Shown: positions 1 to 6,822 of the stretch, piece after piece
Numbering within the stretch: position 1 is the first letter of the stretch
Layout: each line of letters opens with the position of its first letter
Origin: Acidobacteriaceae bacterium
GTDB taxonomy: Bacteria; Acidobacteriota; Terriglobia; Terriglobales; Acidobacteriaceae
Assembly: GCA_030042915.1 (NCBI GenBank)
Contig: JASHYS010000362.1
Coordinates: 1 to 7,009 of the forward strand
Direction of reading: 5' to 3'
Length of the DNA: 7,009 bases
Translations under genes and position numbers: made by a program
Notes under the pieces: generated by a model
Seen by the model: only the letters and a program-made list of their open reading frames with translations
The model's database searches: none
Told to the model about the DNA's origin: nothing

Positions 1-910
1 CGCCCATGCCCAGGATGCGGCCGACGATGCGGTCGGGATGAAAGGGCTCGAAGGCGTCGGGCTTTTCGCCCACGCCGATGAACTTGATGGGCTGGCCGGT
101 GACATGGCGGATTGACAGGGCCGCGCCGCCGCGCGCGTCGCCGTCCATTTTGGTGAGGATGACGCCGGTGAGCGAGAGCCGCGAATGAAAGTCCTGCGCG
201 GAGTTGACGGCATCCTGTCCAGTCATGGCGTCGGCGACGAAGAGGATCTCCTGGGGCGCGAGAAGCTTTTTCAACGATTCCATTTCGGCCATGAGGTCCT
301 GGTCGACGTGGAGGCGGCCGGCGGTGTCGACGATGAGCGTGTCGCAACCCATGATGACGGCTTCGCGGCGGGCTTCTTTGGCAAGGCGCTCGACGAGTGC
401 GGAGCCGGCGGGTTCGCCTTTCAGGTCGCCTTCGTAGAGGCGGGACTCAACCTGCCTGGCGACGACCTTGAGCTGCTCGCGCGCGGCGGGGCGGTAGACG
501 TCGACCGAAACGAGCATGGGACGGTGACCACCCTTCTTGAGCCAGGCGGCGAGCTTGGCGGAGGTGGTGGTTTTGCCGGAACCCTGCAGGCCGGCCATGA
601 GAATGACCGTGGGCGGCTTGGAGGCGAAATTGAAGCGCGCGGTGTCGCGGCCGAGCAGAGCGACCAGCTCGTCGCGGACGATTTTGACCACCTGCTCGGA
701 GGGCGAGAGCGCGGTCATCACTTCGGCGCCGATGGCTTTCTGGCGGATGTGCTCGATGAGGTCGGTAACGACGTTGAGGTTGACGTCGGCTTCGAGCAGG
801 GCGACGCGGATTTCGCGCAGGGCTTCGGCGATGTTTTCTTCGGTGAGCGTGCCATGGCCGCGAAGAGTTTTGAAGACGCGCTGCAGTTTGTCGGTGAGGT
901 TCTCGAACAT
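1..910 (-). CDS. ffh: Signal recognition particle GTPase Ffh (N-terminal 303 residues; cut by left window edge)
   Basis: Ffh binds the 4.5S/SRP RNA and signal sequences of nascent inner-membrane proteins. With its receptor FtsY it delivers ribosomes to the Sec translocon at the cytoplasmic face of the membrane, using paired GTPases. Reading the minus strand from the ATG at 908-910 gives MFENLTDKLQRVFKTLRGHG, a classic Ffh start. The N domain helical bundle covers about residues 1-90. The G domain follows with P-loop GLQGSGKT at 107-114, G2 DVYRPAA at 137-143, G3 DTAGR at 195-199, G4 TKMD at 253-256 followed by the DARGG motif, and G5 GVGE at 279-282. The frame is still open at base 2, at GMG near residue 303, just where the G domain ends. 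The methionine-rich M domain that binds RNA and signal peptides therefore lies outside the window. The Shine-Dalgarno is weak (GGA about 10 bases upstream). The gene is divergent from the membrane protein at 1157, and a repeat element sits in the shared upstream region. Identity is very secure. Confidence 0.97.
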   Translation of the reverse strand, partial: MFENLTDKLQRVFKTLRGHGTLTEENIAEALREIRVALLEADVNLNVVTDLIEHIRQKAIGAEVMTALSPSEQVVKIVRDELVALLGRDTARFNFASKPPTVILMAGLQGSGKTTTSAKLAAWLKKGGHRPMLVSVDVYRPAAREQLKVVARQVESRLYEGDLKGEPAGSALVERLAKEARREAVIMGCDTLIVDTAGRLHVDQDLMAEMESLKKLLAPQEILFVADAMTGQDAVNSAQDFHSRLSLTGVILTKMDGDARGGAALSIRHVTGQPIKFIGVGEKPDAFEPFHPDRIVGRILGMG

Positions 911-956
911 GGGTGCAGTTCCAGTTTATCGAAGAGGCGGGTGGTGAGGAGGTTGG

Positions 957-1074
957 GCGGTGTTTCAGTTTAAGGCAGATCCCCCAGGGGCTAAAGCCCC
1001 GCACTCTCTTTTGGGCAATTTGCGGCACGGCTGAAGCCGTGCCCTTTCAAAACAGAGTCAAACTGAGACACCAC
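957..1074. repeat. 118-bp MITE/REP-like element with inverted-repeat ends and two internal palindromes
   Basis: The ends, 957-973 and 1058-1074, are inverted repeats: GCGGTGTTTCAGTTTAA on the left against GTGGTGTCTCAGTTTGA for the reverse complement of the right, 14 of 17 matching. Inside lie two hairpin-forming palindromes of different sequence but similar design. One is GGGGCTAAAGCCCC at 987-1000. The other is GCACGGCTGAAGCCGTGC at 1025-1042. Both have a GGCT(A/G)AAGCC-like centre. The second palindrome is followed by CCCTTTCAA, echoed by CCCTTCAA after the palindrome at 4316-4335. The element contains no convincing gene and no transposase. It fills most of the gap between ffh and the divergent membrane-protein gene, starting 46 bases upstream of the ffh start codon. 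It is therefore probably transcribed in the ffh leader, or it separates the two promoters. Classification as a mobile or REP-like family is inference and would need copies elsewhere in the genome. Confidence 0.7.
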
Positions 1075-1156
1075 GGGAGGTTGGGGTCCGCGTGCTGATT
1101 GCTTCCATTATGATCGGGGTGATTACAGGCGCGAAATCCCTGCTGGATGGAATGTA

Positions 1157-2677
1157 GTGAACCGTATTCTTACGGAGCAAAACCTGAGGAGGATCGCAGA
1201 GGCTTCGCTCGCTCTCGCAGCGGGGGCCTGCCTGGTTCTTTGGCTGGTGAGAATCTTTTATGCCATTTCGTTCACCACGCCTTATATGGCGGTGACAACC
1301 GGCGGGGAAGAGGAAACCCTCTTTTCGATCTGGAAGTTCACCCAGCATCAGCCGGTTTACACCGACCCCCATCGCATTCCCTTTGCCGCGAGCTTATTCA
1401 ACTGGGGATTCTACTGGTTTTACGGATCGGTGATAAAAGCGTGCCTGCACGCGCTGCGACTCGATGTGGTGTGGATGGCGACCATCGGCCGCCTGGCAAC
1501 CGTGATGTTTGCGTTGCTGAGCGGTGTGATCTTCTACTTCGCACAGCGGGATTTGGTAAAGGAGGGCTTGTTCGCTCGTCCGGCTGTCCGCTGGGCATGG
1601 AGTCTGATCGCTATCTCGAGCCCTCTGGTGGGGTTCTGGTCCCTCACGGTTCGATCCGACCTGGGAGCCCTTGCCTTGGAGTGTGCCGGTTTCTACGCCA
1701 TCCTGCGCTATGCGCGCAAACCCAGCGATCGCCTGATCCTGGCGGCGGTGATCTTTTTCTATGCTGCGTGGGCATTCAAGCAGACGCAAGTCACCGTGCT
1801 CACCGGCTCGGTTTTTTCGCTTTTGCTGCTCAAACGCTGGCGTGCGGTCGTGATTCTGTGCAGCGGCTGGTGGACACTTGTGATTCTCACATTCCGGCTG
1901 GGAGGGCCCCTCTACCGAGAGATCGTTGTCTTTGGCATGAGGAACCTTCCCCTGGTGTTGCAGCGCGGCGTGGAGAATGCCGGCCTGGCCATGGTGAGAA
2001 ACCTGTTTCTGCCTTTTGGCCTGGCGGCCGTGCTGTGGATGGTTTCGAAGCGCGTGCATCGGGTGGCTCTCAATCCGGTGGAAACGGCGGTGACCGCGGT
2101 TTTGCTGGTTTCAATTGGTTTTGCAGCGGTGACGGGATGCAAAGCGGGCGCCGCGGCGAACTATTACATCCCTACTGCTTGGGTTGCAATGCTTGCACTG
2201 GCGGTGCTTTGGCAACGAATCCATGCGCGATTCACCATGGCCGCTCTTGTGGTTTGCGCACTCGTAATGATTTGCGGGATTGCCGATGCGCACGCAGCCT
2301 ACGGAGCGTATCGATACGAGGACTCCCTCCACCGCATTGTGGCGGAAAAGCTGCGCCGCTTGCCGGGTCCCGTCTTTGCCTCAGATCGCTACGCGGATCT
2401 GCCGTGGGTCCAACCCACTTCTCCTCACTTTGTGCTTGCATACACGTACTACGTGGATCGAGCTGCAGGGATCCCCTTTGAAGGTGACGGGTGGGAAGGG
2501 TTGGCGAGGCAGGGCTATTTCGGGACAGTGGTCATGGATTACGCCGATCCATCATTGCCCGCTTTGCTGGAAAAATACGCGCTGACTGACGAGTACCGGG
2601 ATGGGTCTTCAGACATCAGATTTTATTGCCGAATCGGTTCGCTCCGCGATGCAAGAGCGGCGGGCCTTCCCCACTAA
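1157..2677 (+). CDS. Polytopic membrane protein, probable GT-C-type glycosyltransferase (506 aa)
   Basis: A protein of about a dozen predicted membrane helices, roughly at residues 13-37, 75-98, 103-129, 145-165, 167-185, 192-207, 213-226, 229-246, 283-297, 310-328, 336-352 and 359-378. A soluble C-terminal tail of about 120 residues follows. The layout resembles GT-C fold enzymes (GT39/ArnT/PMT-like), which move sugars from polyprenyl-phosphate donors on the outer face of the cytoplasmic membrane. An acidic cluster, GGEEE at 49-53, sits in the first extracytoplasmic loop, where GT-C enzymes place catalytic acids. RSD at 166-168 and AFKQT at 206-210 also resemble motifs of the superfamily. 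The acceptor and sugar cannot be told from sequence, and a plain hypothetical membrane protein remains possible. I take the GTG at 1157 as the start because no ATG, GTG or TTG lies in frame just upstream and a GGA at 1145-1147 is about 10 bases away. The stop is TAA at 2675-2677. It is convergent with the hydrolase at 2801. By eye, third positions hold more A/T than in neighbouring genes, which could mean transfer or weak expression. Confidence 0.75.
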   Translation: MNRILTEQNLRRIAEASLALAAGACLVLWLVRIFYAISFTTPYMAVTTGGEEETLFSIWKFTQHQPVYTDPHRIPFAASLFNWGFYWFYGSVIKACLHALRLDVVWMATIGRLATVMFALLSGVIFYFAQRDLVKEGLFARPAVRWAWSLIAISSPLVGFWSLTVRSDLGALALECAGFYAILRYARKPSDRLILAAVIFFYAAWAFKQTQVTVLTGSVFSLLLLKRWRAVVILCSGWWTLVILTFRLGGPLYREIVVFGMRNLPLVLQRGVENAGLAMVRNLFLPFGLAAVLWMVSKRVHRVALNPVETAVTAVLLVSIGFAAVTGCKAGAAANYYIPTAWVAMLALAVLWQRIHARFTMAALVVCALVMICGIADAHAAYGAYRYEDSLHRIVAEKLRRLPGPVFASDRYADLPWVQPTSPHFVLAYTYYVDRAAGIPFEGDGWEGLARQGYFGTVVMDYADPSLPALLEKYALTDEYRDGSSDIRFYCRIGSLRDARAAGLPH

Positions 2678-2800
2678 CCGCACTGCGTTGCGCTTTTGAC
2701 CGTCAGGATGGCGCGACTGTGGTTATTTCCCGAGCCGGTGAGGACGGGACCCCAGTAGCGTGGGTGCGGTTTGCAGAGGGGCTGGTTTCAAGCTTCATCG

Positions 2801-4222
2801 CTATTGGACGGGTGCAATGAGGTACTGCTCGAGCTTGCCGTCGGAGTAGGTGTACGTAGTGAGATCGAGGCTGCGGCCTGGGTATGAGATGTCGAAGCTG
2901 CGGAAGGTCATGCCGCCGCGGAGCTGCTGGCTGGTTTGTCGCAGGCTGAGCGGCTCGCCGAGCGGAGCAAGGCTGGACTGGAAATCGGCGATGGCTTGAG
3001 GCGTGAAGTAGTCGCTAAGGCTGGGCGCCAGCAGCGAGCGATCGATGCGGCCCTGCTCGAGTCCATGGTAGATATCGAGCGCCTGCTGTTCGGGGGCGCT
3101 GAGCGGGTAACCGGCGACGAGCGGCGCGGCCAGCCGGGCGATGGTGATGGCGGCATTGACGGCGTCCTGGTTGGTGAGGACCGCCACGGCAGCGCCCGAA
3201 TCGACAAGGACTTCGTTGTCGGAGACGAAGCCGGAGACTTCGCCCGAATGCTCAATGGAGGGGTGGCCGTTGCGCTGGCGCACATCGACGCCCAGGCCGT
3301 AGTGCGTGCCCTGGCCGTTCTTGAGCTTCACCTCGGTGAACATTTGCTTGTAGCTTTCCGGCTTCAGGATCGATTGCGCGAGAAGGCTTTCATCCCAAAG
3401 AGCCAGATCGTGGGCGGTCATGGCCAGTTCGCCGGCTGCGAACATCCAGCCGAAACCGGCTATGGGCGCGTAGATGAGCGGTCCGAGCGCGTGGCGATAG
3501 TAGCCGGTGGCATCGGCCTGCGTCAGCTTGGTTTGGTCGGAGTCGAAGGCGGAGGTCATGCTCAGCGGGCGAAAGATGTGCTGGGTGAGGAAATCGAAGA
3601 GCGGCTGGCCGGAAACGATTTCGACGATGCGGCCGGCGATGACGTAGTTGGTGTTGGAGTACTGCCATTGCGTGCCGGGGTCGAAGTCCAGCGGCTTCTT
3701 GGCCCAGGTATCGAGGATCTGCTGCGCGGTGGTGGGCTGGAGCATGGGCGTCATCAGGTAATCCTCGGGCCAGTAGTCCTGGTAACCCGAGGTGTGGGAG
3801 AGAATCTGGCGGATGGTGACTTCGTTGGCGCGGGTGAGATCGGGAAGATATTTGCCGACGGGGTCGTCGATGCTGAGCTTGCCCTGCTCCTGGAGCATGA
3901 GAATGGCAGACGCAGTGAATTGCTTGGAGATGGAGCCGATGGAGTAGCGCATCTCGGGCGTGGCGGGGACGGCCGGACCGGTATGAGTGGCCAGGCTCGC
4001 GCTGCCGTACGCGTGGGTGTACACGAGCTTGCCATGCTGTACGACGGCAACGGAGGCGGAGGGTACGCCAGTAGCCTGGAGCACCTGCGTGGCGATGCGA
4101 TCGACCTGGGTGCGCAAGGCGGGATCGATGGTGTCAACGGTTTGGGCCAACAGCGCCGGGGCGATGGCAACGGCCAGAACCAGCAGAACGGCAAATCGGA
4201 GCGGTTGAATCAGCAGTTTCAT
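2801..4222 (-). CDS. Exported serine hydrolase, beta-lactamase/PBP class C-like (473 aa)
   Basis: Member of the serine beta-lactamase-related family (AmpC, DD-peptidase and EstB-type esterase fold). An N-terminal signal peptide has a hydrophobic core at about residues 9-24 and a likely cleavage after ALLA (26/27), so the protein acts in the periplasm or outside the cell. The catalytic set is complete: SISK at 97-100 (nucleophile S97, K100), the YSN triad at 188-190 (the YxN motif), and HSG at 325-327 in the KTG position. HTSGY at 143-147 is the usual family landmark before the active-site Tyr. The HxG in place of KTG is commoner in esterases and peptidases than in true cephalosporinases, so I would not call it a resistance gene. 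Residues from about 375 form an extra C-terminal module (YHGLEQGRIDRSLLAPSLSD and after) beyond the catalytic domain. Start ATG at 4220-4222 fits the signal peptide; the Shine-Dalgarno is weak. Stop TAG at 2801-2803. Substrate unknown: peptidoglycan stem peptides, D-amino peptides or esters are all possible. Confidence 0.93.
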   Translation of the reverse strand: MKLLIQPLRFAVLLVLAVAIAPALLAQTVDTIDPALRTQVDRIATQVLQATGVPSASVAVVQHGKLVYTHAYGSASLATHTGPAVPATPEMRYSIGSISKQFTASAILMLQEQGKLSIDDPVGKYLPDLTRANEVTIRQILSHTSGYQDYWPEDYLMTPMLQPTTAQQILDTWAKKPLDFDPGTQWQYSNTNYVIAGRIVEIVSGQPLFDFLTQHIFRPLSMTSAFDSDQTKLTQADATGYYRHALGPLIYAPIAGFGWMFAAGELAMTAHDLALWDESLLAQSILKPESYKQMFTEVKLKNGQGTHYGLGVDVRQRNGHPSIEHSGEVSGFVSDNEVLVDSGAAVAVLTNQDAVNAAITIARLAAPLVAGYPLSAPEQQALDIYHGLEQGRIDRSLLAPSLSDYFTPQAIADFQSSLAPLGEPLSLRQTSQQLRGGMTFRSFDISYPGRSLDLTTYTYSDGKLEQYLIAPVQ

Positions 4223-4274
4223 AAGAAGAATTCTCTCAGAGACAGGATAGAGGCCGGAGGATCTATTCGGGGCT

Positions 4275-4335
4275 CGGGGCTAAAGCCCCGAATCCATTTT
4301 TTGGGGAGCCTTAACGTACGGGCTAAAGCCCGTAC
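4275..4335. repeat. Pair of REP-like palindromes (GGGCTAAAGCCC core)
   Basis: Two near-perfect hairpins lie in the divergent gap between the hydrolase (start 4222) and the carbonic anhydrase (start 4420). CGGGGCTAAAGCCCCG is at 4275-4290. A longer palindrome spans 4316-4335, with a 9-base arm GTACGGGCT and its exact complement separated by AA. The shared centre GGGCTAAAGCCC is the same as in the palindrome at 987-1000, so all three belong to one repeat family. The outer arm bases differ but remain complementary, as expected if folding is what is conserved. Unlike the element at 957-1074, I see no inverted-repeat ends around this block. Confidence 0.75.
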
Positions 4336-4372
4336 CCTTCAAGGCTGACGCCCGGACCCTTCAAGGCTGAGC
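4329..4372. repeat. 22-bp tandem duplication directly after the palindrome
   Basis: Two adjoining 22-base units occupy 4329-4350 and 4351-4372. Both contain ACCCTTCAAGGCTGA exactly (4334-4348 and 4356-4370). They differ only at the fifth base (T or G) and in the last two bases (CG or GC). The first unit overlaps the right arm of the palindrome at 4316-4335, so the duplication copied half of that arm plus its flank. It ends 47 bases before the carbonic anhydrase start codon, so it probably lies in or near that gene's promoter or leader. Confidence 0.8.
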
Positions 4373-4409
4373 AACCTCGGACGCGCAGGCGCGGCGTTAC
4401 GCTGGGAAG

Positions 4410-4415
4410 AGAGGT
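4410..4415 (+). promoter_or_regulatory. Ribosome binding site of the carbonic anhydrase gene
   Basis: AGAGGT lies 4 bases upstream of the ATG at 4420, giving a GAGG core at normal distance. It supports this ATG as the start. Confidence 0.5.
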
Positions 4416-4419
4416 CGAG

Positions 4420-5034
4420 ATGGAACGGTTGATCGAAGGGCACAAGCGGTTTCTCAAGGAGGTGTTTCCGGCGCGCAAGAGCCATTTTCACCTGCTGGCC
4501 GAAGGGCAGGCGCCGATGTGGCTGTTCATCACCTGCGCCGACTCGCGGGTGCTGCCCGACATGATCCTGGGAACGGAGCCGGGCGACCTGTTCATCTCGC
4601 GCAGCATTGGGAACGTGGTGCCGGCCACGAGTCAGGACGGCGACGGAGTGACGGCGACCATTGAATATGCGGTCGACGTGCTGCGCGTGCGGCACGCGAT
4701 CATCTGCGGGCACTCGGATTGCGGCGCGCTGAAGGCGGCGCTCGACCACAAGAGCCTGGAGAATCTGCCCAGGGCCCGGCGCTGGCTGGAGCACGTGGAG
4801 AAGGCGTTCGACTACAAGCAGCCGTTGAACCCGGCCGACGGCGAGAGCGCGGAATTGGCGGCGGTGATCCGGGGCAACGTGGTGGCGCAGTTGATGAATT
4901 TGCGCGTGCAGCCGCCGGTGGCGCGGGCGATTGCCGAGGGGCGGCTGACGGCGCACGGGTGGTACTACGACATCATGACGGGGCGGATTGAGGAGTACGA
5001 CGAGAAGCAGAAGAGGTTTGTGGTGGTGGGATAA
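4420..5034 (+). CDS. Beta-class carbonic anhydrase (204 aa)
   Basis: Catalyses reversible hydration of CO2 to bicarbonate in the cytoplasm, feeding bicarbonate-using carboxylases and helping pH balance. All signature residues are present. TCADSR at 38-43 gives zinc ligand C39 plus the D41/R43 dyad. CGHSDCGALK at 96-105 gives zinc ligands H98 and C101. The strand between them, SRSIGNVVP at 60-68, is also typical. The length is normal for bacterial beta-carbonic anhydrases of the CynT/Can type, and the C terminus (YDIMTGRIEEYDEKQKRFV, about 183-201) is the usual closing strand. The start is supported by the AGAGGT site, and MERLIEGHKRF matches the family N terminus. Stop TAA at 5032-5034. There is no cyanase, SulP bicarbonate transporter or carboxysome gene beside it, so I infer a stand-alone housekeeping role and give no symbol, because CynT and Can cannot be separated here. 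It converges on the MFS gene with 37 bases between stop codons. Confidence 0.96.
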   Translation: MERLIEGHKRFLKEVFPARKSHFHLLAEGQAPMWLFITCADSRVLPDMILGTEPGDLFISRSIGNVVPATSQDGDGVTATIEYAVDVLRVRHAIICGHSDCGALKAALDHKSLENLPRARRWLEHVEKAFDYKQPLNPADGESAELAAVIRGNVVAQLMNLRVQPPVARAIAEGRLTAHGWYYDIMTGRIEEYDEKQKRFVVVG

Positions 5035-5037
5035 AAG

Positions 5038-5050
5038 CTCGCTGGGCGAG
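5038..5050 (-). terminator. Possible rho-independent terminator of the MFS gene
   Basis: On the minus strand CTCGC-CCA-GCGAG forms a 5-bp stem with a 3-base loop followed by CTTTTAT, 21 bases past the MFS stop codon. On the plus strand the hairpin lies just beyond the carbonic anhydrase stop but lacks a T run. The stem is short, so this is tentative. Confidence 0.35.
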
Positions 5051-5071
5051 TCGGCGATTTCGGCCGCGCGG

Positions 5072-6649
5072 TCAATGCGCGCCGGGTGGCGTGTCGTGCC
5101 TTTGCGGCTTCTTGAAGAGCCAGACAGCGGCGGCGCAGATGATCGCCAGGACGGCGGTCCAGCGGAAGACGTCGATGTAGGCCAGCATGGCGGCCTGCTG
5201 CTGCATAAGGCCGTAGATGAGGGCGAAGGAGCCGGGGCGTGCGCCGGGTGGGCCGATGCGATGGCCCAGGTAGGCGGCGATGAACGCGGATTTCTGCTGC
5301 AGGATAGGGGATGTGGAAGCAAGGCCCGCGGCCAGATCGGTCTGGTGGGAGTCGGCGCGGCGGGTGATGGCGGTGGTGGCCATGGCGATGCCGATGGAGC
5401 CGCCGATGTTGCGCAGCATATTGAAGAGCCCGGTGGCGTTGCCCATCTCCTGATTGGAGAGGGTGGCCGTGGCAAGCGTGGCCAGCGGCACAAAGACAAA
5501 ACTGAGCGCGAAGCCGGTAAGCGTGATGGGCAGGAGCAGCGTGTAGGGGCCGATGGAGAGGTCGACGGTGCCGAAGATGAAAGCGCAGACGGCGAAGCCG
5601 AGGAAACCGGCGCAAAGGAGCTTGCGGTTGTCGATGCGCGAGCCAAGAATGCCGATGACAGGCGAGCCGATGAAAGAACCGATGCCGCGCGGACCCACGA
5701 CGAGGCCGGCGGTGAATGCCGTGTAGCCGAGGATTTCCTGGTAGTAGAGAGGGAGGATGGCGATGGTGATGTAGATGCACATACCCAGGAGGGTGATCAT
5801 GTAGCAGCCGGTGCGGAAGTTGCGGTTCTTGAGGATGTGAAGGTCAACGAGGCCTTTAGGATTGGTCCAGGAGCGCCAGATCCAGCCGATGAAGCCGATC
5901 ACGAGCGCGGCCACAGCCCAGCGCACCCAGATGGCGCCGAACCAGTCGTCCTCCTGGCCCTTGTCGAGAACGACTTGCAGGCAGCCGGTCCAGATGGCGA
6001 GCAGGCCGAAGCCGATGTTGTCGAAAGCGCCGACCCTGGCGTGCTTGATGTAGGGCGGGTCGTGCACAAAGCGGCTGATCATGATGACGGCCAGGATGCC
6101 GACGGGGATGTTGATGTAGAAGGCATAGCGCCAGCTCCAGGTGTCGGTGAGCCATCCGCCCAGCGTGGGGCCGAGCACGGGAGCGACCACGATGCCGAGG
6201 CCATAGGCGGCCATGGCCTTGGAGCGGTCCTTGACCGGGAAGCTTTCAAGCAGGATGGATTGCGAGAGGGGCTGCAGCGCGCCGCCGCCCGCGCCCTGCA
6301 TGATGCGGGCCAGCAGAATAATGGCCAGCGAGGGCGCCGCACCGCAGAAGAACGACGCGACGGTGAAGATGACGACGCAGGTGAGCAGGAAGCGCTTGCG
6401 GCCGAAGCGGCGCGCGAACCAGTTAGAGGCGGGCAGGATGACCGCGTTGGCGACCAGGTAGCTGGTGAGCACCCAGGTGGCTTCAGAGTTTGAGGCCGAG
6501 AGCGAGCCGGCGATATAGGGGAGCGCCACTGAGGCGATAGCCGTGTCGAGCACCTCCATGAAGGTGGGCAGCATGACGGAACAGGTGACGAGCCATGGGT
6601 TCACGCCCTGTGAGAGCGGGTAGCGAGCTTGGGCGGCCGTGGAAGTCAT
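5072..6649 (-). CDS. DHA2-family MFS drug exporter, EmrB/QacA type (525 aa, 14 TM)
   Basis: Proton-driven export permease of the inner membrane, of the 14-helix DHA2 (EmrB/QacA) subfamily. The N-terminal half carries the subfamily motifs: MEVLDTAIASVALP at 31-44 (motif D1, with D35 in helix 1), NWFARRFGRKRF at 76-87 (motif A loop), and GLGIVVAPVLGPTLGG at 150-165 (motif C, the antiporter signature). RIMQGAGGGALQPLSQSILL at 115-134 is also typical. Helices run through residue 428. A long loop (about 430-492, with QQQAAMLAYIDVFRW) and a last helix at about 495-512 follow. I chose ATG 6647-6649 because homology begins there. The frame stays open upstream to a TTG at 6766, but those 39 extra residues are translated from low-complexity octamer repeats and look spurious. 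No clear Shine-Dalgarno precedes either start. No EmrA-type membrane-fusion or TolC-type outer-membrane gene is next to it, so its partners, if any, are elsewhere. The substrate cannot be told from sequence. Confidence 0.93.
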   Translation of the reverse strand: MTSTAAQARYPLSQGVNPWLVTCSVMLPTFMEVLDTAIASVALPYIAGSLSASNSEATWVLTSYLVANAVILPASNWFARRFGRKRFLLTCVVIFTVASFFCGAAPSLAIILLARIMQGAGGGALQPLSQSILLESFPVKDRSKAMAAYGLGIVVAPVLGPTLGGWLTDTWSWRYAFYINIPVGILAVIMISRFVHDPPYIKHARVGAFDNIGFGLLAIWTGCLQVVLDKGQEDDWFGAIWVRWAVAALVIGFIGWIWRSWTNPKGLVDLHILKNRNFRTGCYMITLLGMCIYITIAILPLYYQEILGYTAFTAGLVVGPRGIGSFIGSPVIGILGSRIDNRKLLCAGFLGFAVCAFIFGTVDLSIGPYTLLLPITLTGFALSFVFVPLATLATATLSNQEMGNATGLFNMLRNIGGSIGIAMATTAITRRADSHQTDLAAGLASTSPILQQKSAFIAAYLGHRIGPPGARPGSFALIYGLMQQQAAMLAYIDVFRWTAVLAIICAAAVWLFKKPQRHDTPPGAH

Positions 6650-6718
6650 GCGTGGAGGCTGTTTTGAGGGTAAAAGACGGGTGGGCCGGCGGAATGTGAT
6701 TTGGGCCACGTAGAGACG

Positions 6719-6814
6719 GGGAGCAAGGGAGCAAGGGAGCGAGGGAGCGAGGGAGCAAGGGAGCAAGTGCCAGGGGACTGAGGGACTAAGGGACCAAGGG
6801 ACTAAGGGGACGAA
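6719..6814. repeat. GGGA octamer tandem array, potential G-quadruplex
   Basis: Six perfect-length 8-base units occupy 6719-6766: GGGAGCAA, GGGAGCAA, GGGAGCGA, GGGAGCGA, GGGAGCAA, GGGAGCAA. After a 7-base break come GGGACTGA, GGGACTAA, GGGACCAA and GGGACTAA at 6774-6805, and a last variant GGGGACGAA at 6806-6814. Changes are confined to the last five bases of each unit, and the GGGA is invariant. Consecutive G3 runs separated by 5 bases fit the usual G-quadruplex rule on the plus strand. The array starts 70 bases upstream of the MFS start codon, on the template strand for that gene. The 8-base unit is not a multiple of three, which argues against a coding role. Confidence 0.9.
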
Positions 6815-6822
6815 GTGTTAGC

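Noticed and set aside
185..973. Plus-strand open frame of 262 codons opposite ffh
   Set aside because: It is antisense to Ffh, whose GTPase motifs are intact. No motif is seen in the shadow frame.
957..1074. Palindromes read as a CRISPR array or as ffh/4.5S RNA terminators
   Set aside because: There are only two palindromes, with different sequences and no regular spacers. They lie upstream, not downstream, of both flanking genes and lack T runs.
1109..1114. TATGAT as a -10 box for the membrane-protein gene
   Set aside because: No acceptable -35 hexamer lies 16-18 bases upstream, so the match is not better than chance.
2678..2800. Small hairpin near 2685-2700 followed by CTTTTG as a terminator of the membrane-protein gene
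   Set aside because: The stem is only 3-4 bp and the T run is short. No other structure or convincing small gene is visible in this convergent gap.
2801..4222. Calling the hydrolase an antibiotic-resistance beta-lactamase
   Set aside because: The third motif is HSG rather than KTG and there is an extra C-terminal module. This fits the broad serine hydrolase family better than AmpC.
2936..4348. Long plus-strand open frame (470 codons) opposite the serine hydrolase
   Set aside because: It is fully antisense to a gene with a complete catalytic motif set. Its composition (rich in G, E, D, R, V) is the usual mirror of GC-rich coding DNA, and it shows no domain.
4339..5646. Minus-strand frame of 435 codons over the carbonic anhydrase and the MFS 3' end
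   Set aside because: It crosses two well-supported genes in the wrong frames, is Pro/Ser/Arg-rich and has no family resemblance.
4988..6493. Plus-strand open frame of 501 codons opposite the MFS gene
   Set aside because: Its E/D/G/A-rich, helix-free, low-complexity translation is the antisense of a hydrophobic transporter. It also overlaps the end of the carbonic anhydrase gene.
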